Shown piece by piece: positions 1 through 8,670 of a stretch of DNA of 41,033 nt. Under the pieces are notes generated by a model. It had not been told where the DNA came from, searched no databases, and worked only from the letters and a program-made list of their open reading frames with translations. Source of the stretch: Promethearchaeota archaeon (GTDB taxonomy: Archaea; Asgardarchaeota; Lokiarchaeia; Sigyniarchaeales; Sigyniarchaeaceae); NCBI GenBank assembly GCA_016932935.1, contig JAFGBX010000038.1:1-41033 (forward strand), in the 5' to 3' direction. Each line of letters begins with the position of its first letter. Position 1 is the stretch's first letter. A program made the translations under genes and the position numbers.

Positions 1-41
1 TATGTTCACATGATCACGCCTCAAGCAGAGAGGTCATCTCA

Positions 42-1244
42 TTGCACTGCAAAAAGACGGCACTCCTTGCCTTTTCGATTGTATCGGTCCTGTCCATCTT
101 CCTCGCAAGCAACACCGCCGCCATCGTGGAAACCAAGCCCGAAATAAAGGAAGGCGGCCTGTATTGGGAATACGTCTCGTTCGGGGAGGTGAATCCCGTC
201 CCGTTCACGTTGAAGACCGCCGGGAACGTTTCGGTATGGCTTCTCACAGCATCCGAGTTTGATCCCCTCCTCCTGGACAACGGAACGTGCCTGGCCCCTG
301 CAATTGCAGCCGACCTCAACACGGTCGACGATGGCGTTTTGGTTAACGGCGTATACACGATCGAACGGCAGTGGAACGTCGAATTACTGAACGCCACGTA
401 TGGCCTCCCCAAAGCCACCCCGCCCGGCGAGGGCGCAAAGCCAACGGTCTACTTCTATCTCGTCTTGCAGAACCACGGCCCCGGCGATCAGCGCGTGATG
501 GTACAGCTCAAGCCAGTTCTCTATTTCCTCAACCACCTGAGCGTCTCGACGAAGTGGCTCCAGATATTCCTCAACGCGACCCTGGTCATCTGGCTCTTGT
601 GGAGCGGGTTCACGTACGCGAAGTCGGAAACGCAAAAGAACAAGGCGAGGATGTACTACGGCTTCGGGGCCGGGTTCGGCTTCGGTCTGGCGGCCAGGGT
701 GGTCGGAGAGACCATCCATTACTACGACCGGGACGTGGGGCTCTACCTTTTCCCGCAAGACAGGCTCGAGGGGGGCATTGCAGGCGTCATATTCAACAGC
801 GCGGCGACCACGGCGATCCCGGCCGTGCTCCTCGTCATGCTACTCTCGCTGGCGTTCGTGGGCTTCTCCTACATCGTCGAGAAGATCGTCAAGAACCGGA
901 AGCCCGTCTTCACGGTGAACTTGATCATCGCCGCTGCTGCCACGCCCCTCGTGCTGTTTTTCGGTGAATACACGGATTACATCCTCGGGTACGTCATGAT
1001 CTCCATCATCCTCGCACTGGTGAATGTCTTGCTTGTTTACATCGCCGTGGCGAGGAGCACGAGCGGGGACCTCCGCAAGCAGGCCATCTACACGATGATA
1101 GGAGTCATCATCCCGGTCTTCTTCCAGGCCTTCGACGCCGCCATAAGCTTTGGTAGCTTCCCAGGCGCCGGGGAAATCAAGGGCATCGTCCTCAACTCCG
1201 TGATCGTGTTGGGGCTGCTCCTTTTCTATAAGAGCAACAAGTGA
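42..1244 (+). CDS. Exported-domain seven-transmembrane protein, unknown function
   Basis: No family is recognised with certainty. Residues 1-26 form a signal peptide. Residues about 27-165 form a beta-rich extracellular domain with N-x-S/T sequons. Seven hydrophobic segments follow, near residues 174-195, 206-228, 249-278, 290-312, 315-338, 352-373 and 379-397. Loops after TM1, TM3 and TM5 and the C-terminal tail are Lys/Arg-rich, so the positive-inside rule predicts an outside N-terminus and an inside C-terminus, the same topology as eukaryotic 7-TM proteins with a GOLD-type ectodomain. No kinase or other output domain follows. The TTG start is chosen because a GAGAGGT Shine-Dalgarno (28-34) lies 7 nt upstream. 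The frame is open to the left edge, so an upstream start cannot be fully excluded. A role in sensing or trafficking is only a guess. Confidence 0.72.
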   Translation: MHCKKTALLAFSIVSVLSIFLASNTAAIVETKPEIKEGGLYWEYVSFGEVNPVPFTLKTAGNVSVWLLTASEFDPLLLDNGTCLAPAIAADLNTVDDGVLVNGVYTIERQWNVELLNATYGLPKATPPGEGAKPTVYFYLVLQNHGPGDQRVMVQLKPVLYFLNHLSVSTKWLQIFLNATLVIWLLWSGFTYAKSETQKNKARMYYGFGAGFGFGLAARVVGETIHYYDRDVGLYLFPQDRLEGGIAGVIFNSAATTAIPAVLLVMLLSLAFVGFSYIVEKIVKNRKPVFTVNLIIAAAATPLVLFFGEYTDYILGYVMISIILALVNVLLVYIAVARSTSGDLRKQAIYTMIGVIIPVFFQAFDAAISFGSFPGAGEIKGIVLNSVIVLGLLLFYKSNK

Positions 1245-1323
1245 GAATGCATCGCCCCTCCACGAACGTATCCTTTACATTTCCGTTCCATCCCCGCAAG
1301 AACGCAATGGTAATGATAGATCC

Positions 1324-3237
1324 ATGACAGAAACCAAAAACATGGGCGGCGAAGCGACGGCCCGCCCTGACAAGCCCGAGGAAGCCAAGCCAGTGCAAAT
1401 GGCTAGAGAGGAGGATTTGTGGGACAAAATTGGCTTCCACCGCCCGCTAGGTGGCTTCTGGTTCAGACTCATACTCGAGCTCGGCATCATCCTCATCCCG
1501 ATCCTGTTCGTCTCGTTCTGGCTCACGATACTGTACCCTTACCCGGAGAGCCTGGGATATTCAACGGCGTTCTCGGGGCTGTTCGTGCTCGTGTTCACGG
1601 CGTTCGACATCGGCACCGCGAACACGTTGAACAGGTTCGTGGCAGACTCCGCGATTAAAAACCCCGCGAAGATGGTCCAGTACATCCAATACTTCATCTG
1701 GTACCAGGCGATCACGGGGCTCGTGCAGATCACGATCTTGAGCCTGTGGACGGTCTTTTTCATGCCGAACACCCCGCAAGCCTACGGGATCTGGATCATC
1801 CTCCTGGTCGTGTCCAAGCAATACCCGGGCTACCTGAACGTCTTCAAGACCGCCCTCGGCTCGCTCCAGCAGTTCAACAAGAAGTCGGCCGTGGACTTCC
1901 TCCAGTCCGAGGCGTTCCAGCGCCTCACCGAGATCGCGTTCGTGTTGCTCGGCCGCTGGCTCGGCGGGCTGAACCCGGCGGTGGGCGAGCTCATGGGCAT
2001 CGCGATCGGGTCGGTGCTGGGCCTGTACCTCGACGACGTCGTCGCCATGGTCGTCTCCGGGTACCTCCTGGCGAGGCACCTCAAGCCGTGGGGCATCGAG
2101 TTCCGGGACCTGTTCCGCTGCGAGTTCGACAGGCACCTCGTGAAGGAATGCTTGTGGTTCGGGTTGCGGACGGGCATCCCCGGCCTGCTCGTCGCGAACA
2201 CGCAGATCATCGGCCTCACGCTGTTCCTCGCGTTCCTCCCCCAGTACACGACCTTCGTCGTCCTCCACGGCATGGCCACCCAGCTCGTCGCCGTCACGCA
2301 GCGTTTGGTCGATCAGGACTTCTCGCCCCTCTTCACCGAGGCCTACCAGAACGGCAAGAAGAAGCTGTGCCAGTATTACCACGCGCACGCGATGCGGTTC
2401 TTCGCAATCAACACGGGATTCGCCATGGCCATCATGCTCATCGTCATGACGGTGCTCGGCGACGTGTTTGCCGCCTTGAACCTGGAGCGCTACATGCTCA
2501 CGTTGCCGTTCCTCGTCCCGGCCGCGCTAGCCCGGGTCTCGAAGACCTACTTCAACTACCCCGAGGGCATCATGATCGCCGCGCACAAGCCAACGCAGTG
2601 GATGATCCTGAAGGTCATAGAGGAGGGGCTGAGGATCCTCTTCCTCTGGTTGACGGTCGTCGTGTTCCGCGTGCAAGATCTGGGCATCTACGGGATCGTC
2701 TACGTGCTCTCCTTGGTCGACTACCCGGCCTACCTCGTGAAGGCGATCATCGCGTACACGTTCATCGACCGCCACGTGTTCAAGATGCGCCTCATGACCT
2801 GGCAGACCTTCGTCGCCCCGTCCTTGTCTTGCGGGATCCTCTTCGGGGTCTTCACCGCCCTCAAGCTGCTCGTGCTCGACCCGCTGATGAAGTGGAACTT
2901 CATCGTGGCGATCGCCATCGGCATCGCCGGGATCGCGGTGCTCGTGTTCACGTTCTACTTCCCGCTCACCGTGCTCCTGGGCGGGTGGGACGACAACAGC
3001 ATCAGCGACTTCAAGAGGGTTGTCAAGATGACCGGCCCGAGCAAGATCCTCGTGAACCCGATCGCGAAGATGATCTTCAAGACCGTCCCGATCGCCCGCC
3101 TCCACAACCGGTTCAAGTACGACGAGTCGGAGGCGTTCGCGGAGCTCAAGGAGCTCGTCGCGCTCCGCGATGAGAACCGGGAGAACGCCGCTGCCAAGCC
3201 CTTGTCGAAGAAGGGGCGCTTGCTGTCGATGCTATGA
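1324..3237 (+). CDS. MOP-superfamily polysaccharide flippase-like membrane protein
   Basis: This 637-residue protein has a charged cytosolic N-terminal stretch of about 45 residues, then roughly 13-14 hydrophobic segments with the paired-helix rhythm of the MOP (MATE/Wzx-like) superfamily. It ends in a charged tail of about 70 residues. Wzx-like members flip lipid-linked oligosaccharides across the membrane, which would suit surface glycan or N-glycan assembly, but no substrate can be read from the sequence. It lies 79 nt after the 7-TM gene and 75 nt before an MFS gene on the same strand. The tail is longer than in typical flippases. Family assignment rests on overall hydrophobic pattern and length rather than a diagnostic motif. 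Confidence 0.68.
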   Translation: MTETKNMGGEATARPDKPEEAKPVQMAREEDLWDKIGFHRPLGGFWFRLILELGIILIPILFVSFWLTILYPYPESLGYSTAFSGLFVLVFTAFDIGTANTLNRFVADSAIKNPAKMVQYIQYFIWYQAITGLVQITILSLWTVFFMPNTPQAYGIWIILLVVSKQYPGYLNVFKTALGSLQQFNKKSAVDFLQSEAFQRLTEIAFVLLGRWLGGLNPAVGELMGIAIGSVLGLYLDDVVAMVVSGYLLARHLKPWGIEFRDLFRCEFDRHLVKECLWFGLRTGIPGLLVANTQIIGLTLFLAFLPQYTTFVVLHGMATQLVAVTQRLVDQDFSPLFTEAYQNGKKKLCQYYHAHAMRFFAINTGFAMAIMLIVMTVLGDVFAALNLERYMLTLPFLVPAALARVSKTYFNYPEGIMIAAHKPTQWMILKVIEEGLRILFLWLTVVVFRVQDLGIYGIVYVLSLVDYPAYLVKAIIAYTFIDRHVFKMRLMTWQTFVAPSLSCGILFGVFTALKLLVLDPLMKWNFIVAIAIGIAGIAVLVFTFYFPLTVLLGGWDDNSISDFKRVVKMTGPSKILVNPIAKMIFKTVPIARLHNRFKYDESEAFAELKELVALRDENRENAAAKPLSKKGRLLSML

Positions 3238-3282
3238 TGCATACGATCCCCTCCTCTTTCCGCACCTCCCCATGCCAGGGAG

Positions 3283-3290
3283 TTCTTTAA
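3283..3290 (+). promoter_or_regulatory. TATA-box-like promoter element of the MFS gene at 3313
   Basis: The sequence TTCTTTAA is centred about 26 nt upstream of the ATG at 3313. This is the archaeal TATA-to-transcription-start distance, so the mRNA is predicted to be leaderless. No Shine-Dalgarno is seen before this ATG. Confidence 0.5.
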
Positions 3291-3312
3291 CCAGTATTCC
3301 TGGTTCGCACCT

Positions 3313-4656
3313 ATGCCGGCGAACGAGAGCCGAGAGAACGGGGCAGGCCCCGGCGTTCCCACCGGGGGCTCCATGGCCGATTACTTGTCGCAGTTCAACA
3401 TCGACCCGCGGAAGGCCCTCTTCACCCTGATGCTGTGCACCTTCATCGACCAGCTCGGGTACACGCTCATCTTGCCGCTCTTGCCCGGCGTGGCGAAGGG
3501 CTTTGGCGTTGCGGACCTCGAGATCGGCGGGATCATCGCCGCGAACGCCGCGACCGCCCTGGTCTGCGGCCCCGTCCTCGGCAAGCTGAGCGACCGCTTC
3601 GGGCGCAAGCGGCTGCTCATCATCTCGATGCTCGGCACCCTCGCGTCGTTCACGCTGCTCTCCTTGTCGACCAACCTCGCGGGCATCATCGCGTCCAGGG
3701 TGCTCGACGGCATCTTCAGCGGCCAGATCCCCATCGTCAGGGCGTACGTCGCCGACATCACGGGGAAGAGGGAGCGCACGGACGTGATGGGCAAGATGAT
3801 GGCCAGCTTCTCCCTCGGCCTCATCATCGGGCCCTCGATCGGCGGCCTCCTCGGCGAGCTGGACTGGCGGTACCCGGTCATCTTCGGGATGGTACTCTCC
3901 GCGCTCGGCACCGCCCTCGTGTTCAAGATCCTCGTGGAGAGCATGCCCCCCCAGCGTGTCGCCGAGATCAAGGCGCGGAAGGCCGCGAGCGCGGCCCTCG
4001 CCAGCCAGCCCAACGGGTTCGACGCTGAGTCGCTGCTCACGAGGCCCATCGCCATCCGGCTCGTCCAGATCTTCTTGCAAGTTCTCGCGTTCAACGCGTT
4101 CATATCCACCTTGCCGCTCGTGCTCGAGGAGCGGTTCCTCGTCTCGCCATCGCAAATCGGCCTCTTGTTCAGCGTGTTCGGCATCGAGCTCATCGTTTTT
4201 AGCGGCCTGGCCCTCAAGCGCGTCCTCAAGCGCTTCGGTGAGGCCAAGCTCCTGGTCGCGAGCATAGCGCTCCTGGCGTCCTCGTTCGTGGTCTACCCGT
4301 TCATCGACAACTTCTGGTTGCTGTTCGCCTTCATCACGCCCCCCACCGTCGCCATGGCCCTGTTCCGCCCGATCGTCCAGAGCACGCTCACGAAGGCCGC
4401 GCCCGAGTCTCGGCAAGGGGAGGCGAACGGCTGGGGAACGACCATGCAGGGGATAGCGCAGGTCGTCGCGCCACTCGTGTCCACATCGTACCTCCAGGCC
4501 GGCTCGTTGCTCTTGTTCGGCATCACGGTCTCGGCGTACTATTTGATCGGTTGGACCATATCGGCCGTCTTCGTCGCGCTATTGATCGTCGCCATCATCG
4601 ACGTGAGGCTGTACCCGAGGGACTTCGAGGAGCTCGTGAGGCCCCCCGTCGCGTGA
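3313..4656 (+). CDS. MFS transporter, DHA1/TetA-like
   Basis: This is a 447-residue, twelve-helix major facilitator. MFS motif A is well preserved as GKLSDRFGRKR (residues 90-100) in the loop after the second helix. The first half also keeps the glycine-rich fifth helix pattern (SLGLIIGPSIGG) typical of drug/H+ antiporters. A cytosolic loop of about 40 residues joins the halves. These carriers usually export small molecules by proton antiport, and the substrate here is unknown. The start at 3313 fits a leaderless transcript. Met21 is an alternative start that would remove a polar N-terminal tail. It ends 162 nt from the convergent sulfatase gene. Confidence 0.82.
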   Translation: MPANESRENGAGPGVPTGGSMADYLSQFNIDPRKALFTLMLCTFIDQLGYTLILPLLPGVAKGFGVADLEIGGIIAANAATALVCGPVLGKLSDRFGRKRLLIISMLGTLASFTLLSLSTNLAGIIASRVLDGIFSGQIPIVRAYVADITGKRERTDVMGKMMASFSLGLIIGPSIGGLLGELDWRYPVIFGMVLSALGTALVFKILVESMPPQRVAEIKARKAASAALASQPNGFDAESLLTRPIAIRLVQIFLQVLAFNAFISTLPLVLEERFLVSPSQIGLLFSVFGIELIVFSGLALKRVLKRFGEAKLLVASIALLASSFVVYPFIDNFWLLFAFITPPTVAMALFRPIVQSTLTKAAPESRQGEANGWGTTMQGIAQVVAPLVSTSYLQAGSLLLFGITVSAYYLIGWTISAVFVALLIVAIIDVRLYPRDFEELVRPPVA

Positions 4657-4818
4657 GGCCGTCATGAGCGGGGCGGGCGGGCACATCGCGCCAGGTTGTA
4701 CGAGTCGGGACAGCCCCGATAGGCAGGAGGAGGCCCGACGCTTCACGATTCCATTCCATCCGCGTGCAGTACTATACCTGCCCCTTCCTCTCGTTGAGGA
4801 AGTCTCCCCTCGTATGGA

Positions 4819-6363
4819 TTAGGAATCGAGCCATTGCTCGATCTGCTTGGCATGCGCGGGCGTCCAGCCCTTGTATGTGTTCGCAATGACGTCCTCGTAC
4901 GTCGCGCGCGGGTTCTTCGCCCCGTATTCGAAGAGCGGGATCGTCCTCCCCTTGAGCTTGTCCCGGTAGGCGCGGAAGGAGGCCTTGCACCACGCTTGCC
5001 ACTCCGCGTGCACGCGCTCGTAGTCGCAGACCCCGCGCAGCTTCGCGTCGAGCTCCTTCACCACGCCCGGCTCGCCCTTCGCGAGGTTGGTGATCTCGTC
5101 GGGATCGGCGGCGAGGTCGAACAACTGGGGCTCGAAGCCGGGGTAGGCGACGTACTTCCACCGCCCCGTCCGGAGCATGAACATGGACGTGTTCGCCGCG
5201 GTGCCCGTGTACATCGAGAACGCGTAGTCGCGGCTCCACCCGGGGGTTCCCTTGAGCAGCGGCAGGAAAGATTCCCCGTCCAGGCGGCTCGTGGCGCGCT
5301 CCTTCGGGATGCCGGCCAGGTCGAGGATCGTGGGGTAGAGGTCGACCAGGGAGACGAAGTCCTCGACGACAACGCCCTGCCGGGTGCCGGGCCCGGCGAC
5401 GATGAGCGGGACTCGTGACGCCGAGTCGTACATGTTCATCTTGTAGAACATGTCGTGTTCCATATTGTTCTCGCCGTGGTCGGCCGTGATGATCACGTGG
5501 GTGGTCTCCAGCAGGCCCAGCCCCTCGATCTCGTCCAGTACCTCGCCGATGAGGCCGTCGGTCTCGGCCACCATTGCGTAGTATATCGCCCGCGTGCGCT
5601 TCACCGAGGCCGGGTCGAGCCCGTGCGCCCAGGCCTTCGAGATCCGCTGGTACTCGAGGACGGGATGCAAGGGCTCCGGATCCTTCGGGGGAACGGAGAC
5701 GGCGTCTTGGTCGACCTTGGAGAGCCAGTGCCTCGTGGTCTTGAACGCCGGGTGTGGCGTCGTGAGGCTCAAGTAGAGGAAGAACGGCTCGCCCTTCCCC
5801 TTCTTCTGCCGCTTGGCCTGTTTTTTGAGGAAGTTCCTCGCCTTCGCGCAGCGGATCCAGTCCTCCACGTGGAACTTCTGGGCGTCCGACTCCTTGACCC
5901 TCGGCGCGGGCTGCAGGTACGAGGGCAGTTGGATGTTGGCGGCGCACGTCCAGTCCGTGATGCGGTTCTGCTGGGAGTGCCCGCCGGAGATGTAGTCGTG
6001 CTTTCCGATGCCGATGTCGTTAGCCCGGCCCTTTGCACCCCCTTTTTTCCTAGTCGCGAGGATGTAACCGCCCTCGCGGGTGAGCACGTCGCGCAAGATA
6101 GGCGTGCCGGGCTCCAACCCCTTGTGGTTGCTCCAGCTCTTGCAGTTGAACGTGTACTGGCCCGACCACATGTTGGCCCGCGCGGGGCAGCAGACGGGCT
6201 GGGGAGTGTAATGGTTCTTGAACAGCACCCCGCGGGCCGCGAACCGGTCGATGTTGGGCGTGACCTTCTTGAGCGCCGGATCCCCGAGGCACCCGAGCAC
6301 CCGGCCGTCCCAGGACTCGACCATGATGAGCACGATGTTCGGCCGTGCCGGTTGTTGTGCCAT
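4819..6363 (-). CDS. Cys-type sulfatase (family S1)
   Basis: This is a 514-residue sulfatase of the alkaline-phosphatase fold that would hydrolyse sulfate esters, probably on sugars. The N-terminal strand (RPNIVLIMVESWDG) carries early metal ligands. The activation motif C58-C59-P-A-R62 fits C-x-P-x-R, so Cys58 should become formylglycine. A later TADHGENN motif supplies further metal ligands. No signal peptide is present, so it should act in the cytosol on imported fragments. The start at 6363 is preferred because the Rossmann-like strand begins at once and a TATA-like TTCAAAAG lies about 32 nt upstream; the frame stays open to 6459. No formylglycine-generating enzyme or anSME is encoded here. 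It is divergent from the lipase-like gene at 6480. Confidence 0.9.
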   Translation of the reverse strand: MAQQPARPNIVLIMVESWDGRVLGCLGDPALKKVTPNIDRFAARGVLFKNHYTPQPVCCPARANMWSGQYTFNCKSWSNHKGLEPGTPILRDVLTREGGYILATRKKGGAKGRANDIGIGKHDYISGGHSQQNRITDWTCAANIQLPSYLQPAPRVKESDAQKFHVEDWIRCAKARNFLKKQAKRQKKGKGEPFFLYLSLTTPHPAFKTTRHWLSKVDQDAVSVPPKDPEPLHPVLEYQRISKAWAHGLDPASVKRTRAIYYAMVAETDGLIGEVLDEIEGLGLLETTHVIITADHGENNMEHDMFYKMNMYDSASRVPLIVAGPGTRQGVVVEDFVSLVDLYPTILDLAGIPKERATSRLDGESFLPLLKGTPGWSRDYAFSMYTGTAANTSMFMLRTGRWKYVAYPGFEPQLFDLAADPDEITNLAKGEPGVVKELDAKLRGVCDYERVHAEWQAWCKASFRAYRDKLKGRTIPLFEYGAKNPRATYEDVIANTYKGWTPAHAKQIEQWLDS

Positions 6364-6479
6364 GATAGTCGGTTCCCATTCCCAGGTCTGCACTTTTGAA
6401 CCTTTCCTCCCGGTTGTGAGCATTATTATCCGCTCGCGGGTAAGATGGTAGACATCCACAAACCAACGGCAGATCGTTC

Positions 6480-7412
6480 ATGATTTCATCGACCTTCACC
6501 TTCAAGGACGCCCACGGCGTCGACATCTTCGTCTATAAATGGCTCCCCGACGGGGCGATCAAGGCCTGCGTCCAGCTATCCCACGGCCTGGGGGAGCACG
6601 CGGGGAGGTACGAGCATTTCGCTGAATCTCTCACCAAGGCTGGCTACGCGTGCTACGCGGACGACCACCGCGGCCACGGGAAGACTGCCGGGGACGTGTC
6701 CAAGCTCGGCATCTTCGGCCCCGGCGGCTGGGATGCCGCCGTCGAGGACATGAAACAACTGACGGACATCATCAAGAAGGAACAGCCTGGCAAGCCGGTC
6801 TTCCTCTTCGGCCACTCGTGGGGTTCTTACTTGAGCCAGAACTACATCCAACTCCACGGCGCCGAGCTGAAGGGTGTCGTGCTCTGCGGCTCGACAGGCA
6901 AGCAGACGTTCATCATCCAGAAGCTCGGTCCCTTGCTAGCGAAGTCCCAGGCCAAGAAGATCGGCGCGGACACCCCGAGCGCGTTCATCTTCAAGATGAC
7001 GTTCAAGAAGTTCAACAAGCCCTTCGAGCCGTCGCCGACGGGCACGGACTTCGACTGGATCAGCCGCGACGAGGCGATCGTGAAGAATTACGACGCCGAC
7101 CCGTACTGCGGGTTCCAGATAACCCCGGGCTTCAGCCTGGAGTTCGCGAACGCGCTCAATCGCCTGTGGAAGCCGGAGAACGAGGCGCGCATCCCCACGA
7201 GCCTGCCGGTATTCATCGTCGCCGGCACGATGGACACGACCAACGGGCGCTTGAGGATGCTCGAACCGCTCGTGAAGCGATACAAGGAACGGCTCGGCAT
7301 CAAGGACGTGTCCGAGAAGTATTACGAGGGCGCGCGGCACGCGATATACGAGGAGACAAACAAGGACGAGGTTCACGCGGACATCATCGCGTGGCTGGAC
7401 GCCCGCCTCTAA
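6480..7412 (+). CDS. Alpha/beta hydrolase, monoglyceride-lipase-like
   Basis: This 310-residue serine hydrolase matches the monoacylglycerol lipase/lysophospholipase group (Hydrolase_4). The oxyanion motif HGLGEH (35-40) is followed by DHRGHG (62-67). The nucleophile elbow is GHSWGS with Ser113. The acid is probably Asp252 in GTMD, and the base His287 in the ARHAIYEE segment, a typical position for this family. No signal peptide or TM segment is seen, so it is cytosolic. Known relatives cleave monoacylglycerols or other carboxyl esters. In an archaeon with ether lipids the substrate may instead be a dietary lipid or an acylated sugar. It is flanked by carbohydrate genes rather than lipid genes. 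Confidence 0.85.
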   Translation: MISSTFTFKDAHGVDIFVYKWLPDGAIKACVQLSHGLGEHAGRYEHFAESLTKAGYACYADDHRGHGKTAGDVSKLGIFGPGGWDAAVEDMKQLTDIIKKEQPGKPVFLFGHSWGSYLSQNYIQLHGAELKGVVLCGSTGKQTFIIQKLGPLLAKSQAKKIGADTPSAFIFKMTFKKFNKPFEPSPTGTDFDWISRDEAIVKNYDADPYCGFQITPGFSLEFANALNRLWKPENEARIPTSLPVFIVAGTMDTTNGRLRMLEPLVKRYKERLGIKDVSEKYYEGARHAIYEETNKDEVHADIIAWLDARL

Positions 7413-7462
7413 TCCCGCCCTCTTATCAAGGACGATGTTACAGCGTCCGCCAGGCGCGGCGT

Positions 7463-8614
7463 TCATCTGGTGCCCGGCGCTCGCCAGTCGAACAAGGCGG
7501 GAACATCGTCCTTCTGGACCACCAGGTCCTTGAAAGACCGCCCTGGCGGGATCCCGAAGAAGTGCCATTCCGCGAACCGCATCAGCGCCTCCCGGTCCTC
7601 GTCGTTATGCTCGTGCCCGCCCAGCCGGTAATTGACCCCGTTCCGGTCTGGAACCCCGAGGTATTCGTAGACGGGCTCCGTGGCGAGGAACGCGCAGCTC
7701 GTCCCTTCCGGGTTCGCCCAGACGTCCCCGATGCCCTCCACGCGCAGCAGCGGTCGCGGCGCGACCAGGCCCATCACGAAATGCTGGTCGAACGGCAACA
7801 GGCTTTCCCGGCGCGCGAACTTGGCGAATTCCGGGTGCATCCAGGCCCACCAGCGTTTTCGGTCGACCAAGTCGCCCAGGCTTTCGGCACGATCCCCCAG
7901 GGCGAGAAAAGAGCCAGCGCCACCGCAACCGGAACCAGCCGGGTTCACGAGCGAGAACCGCTCGTCGAGCGCGCCCGCGAGTAAGGCCGCCTTGCCGTTG
8001 CGGGAATGCCCTGACACGATCACATGCTGCTTGTTGACCTCCTTCCTCGTGAGCGCGTAGTCCAGCACGCGGCGGGCGCCCCACGCCCATATGGCGATAG
8101 ACCCCCACGTGTAATTGCCGGGCTCGACCTCGTCGTAGGCCCGCCTGGCCGGGCCGCGGAGCGGGTTCCCTTGCTTGTCAGGCTCGATCTGCGTGTTCTG
8201 GAACGTGATGACCTCGTATCCTTGATCCAGCATGTCGAAGAACGTGCCACCCCCCACGCATACCAGCGTCGGCAGCCCGTCCTTGCCGAACTCGGGTATC
8301 TGCTTCCGCTTCTCGTCCACGGACTTCTCCGACGGGAGCCAGATCGAAACGTCGACGGAAAAGGTGACGTCGGGGCGTTCCACGTGCGGCGTGAACACGA
8401 GCTGGATCGACTCGAGGACGTCCCCGAAATCGAACCGCCGGATACCCTTCTGGACGGCGTCAACCCGTGCCGGCGGGCCGGGCATCGTGCCGTATTCGAA
8501 ATCTAGGATGATCTCTTTTATCTCTTCACGCCGCGTCTCCCATTCTGTTAGGCTGGCTACCCGCTTTCCGTTATTGCGCACGAATGGATCCGGGAATTTT
8601 TTGATGAGCTCCAT
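7463..8614 (-). CDS. Glucuronoyl esterase-like hydrolase (CE15-like)
   Basis: The 383-residue protein resembles carbohydrate esterase family 15, which cleaves methyl or alcohol esters of glucuronic acid. The nucleophile elbow is G-H-S-R-N-G-K with Ser204, close to the CE15 signature G-C-S-R-x-G-K. A Gly/Ser-rich segment at 226-234 and the GGHEHN segment (332-337) supply the likely oxyanion/acid region and the catalytic His. The Cys of the signature is replaced by His203. No signal peptide is found. The ATG at 8614 has a GAGGTG Shine-Dalgarno (8622-8627) seven nt upstream. It follows the Gfo/Idh/MocA gene by 56 nt, and the pair may share an operon for uronate-containing oligosaccharides. Acetyl-xylan-esterase-like activity is an alternative. 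Confidence 0.72.
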   Translation of the reverse strand: MELIKKFPDPFVRNNGKRVASLTEWETRREEIKEIILDFEYGTMPGPPARVDAVQKGIRRFDFGDVLESIQLVFTPHVERPDVTFSVDVSIWLPSEKSVDEKRKQIPEFGKDGLPTLVCVGGGTFFDMLDQGYEVITFQNTQIEPDKQGNPLRGPARRAYDEVEPGNYTWGSIAIWAWGARRVLDYALTRKEVNKQHVIVSGHSRNGKAALLAGALDERFSLVNPAGSGCGGAGSFLALGDRAESLGDLVDRKRWWAWMHPEFAKFARRESLLPFDQHFVMGLVAPRPLLRVEGIGDVWANPEGTSCAFLATEPVYEYLGVPDRNGVNYRLGGHEHNDEDREALMRFAEWHFFGIPPGRSFKDLVVQKDDVPALFDWRAPGTR

Positions 8615-8670
8615 CGTATCCCACCTCGATCAAAGGAAACATCAAATTAAGAGGAGAAACAGGTTAGGTT

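Noticed and set aside
1746-3173. 475-codon plus-strand frame inside the flippase gene
   Set aside because: Arg/Pro/His-rich composition without hydrophobic or globular pattern; the flippase frame is clearly the coding one.
3232-4416. Long minus-strand open frame antisense to the MFS gene
   Set aside because: It is Glu/Arg/Asp-rich with no fold or motif and mirrors GC-rich codons of the MFS gene, a typical high-GC shadow.
4704-4739. Inverted repeat GTCGGG...CCCGAC between the MFS and sulfatase genes
   Set aside because: Only a 6-bp stem with a 24-nt loop in GC-rich DNA; expected by chance and without a T-tract.
7430-7448. Hairpin GGACGATG-TTA-CAGCGTCC between convergent genes
   Set aside because: Short stem with a mismatch and no T-tract; archaeal termination does not depend on such hairpins, so it is not called a terminator.
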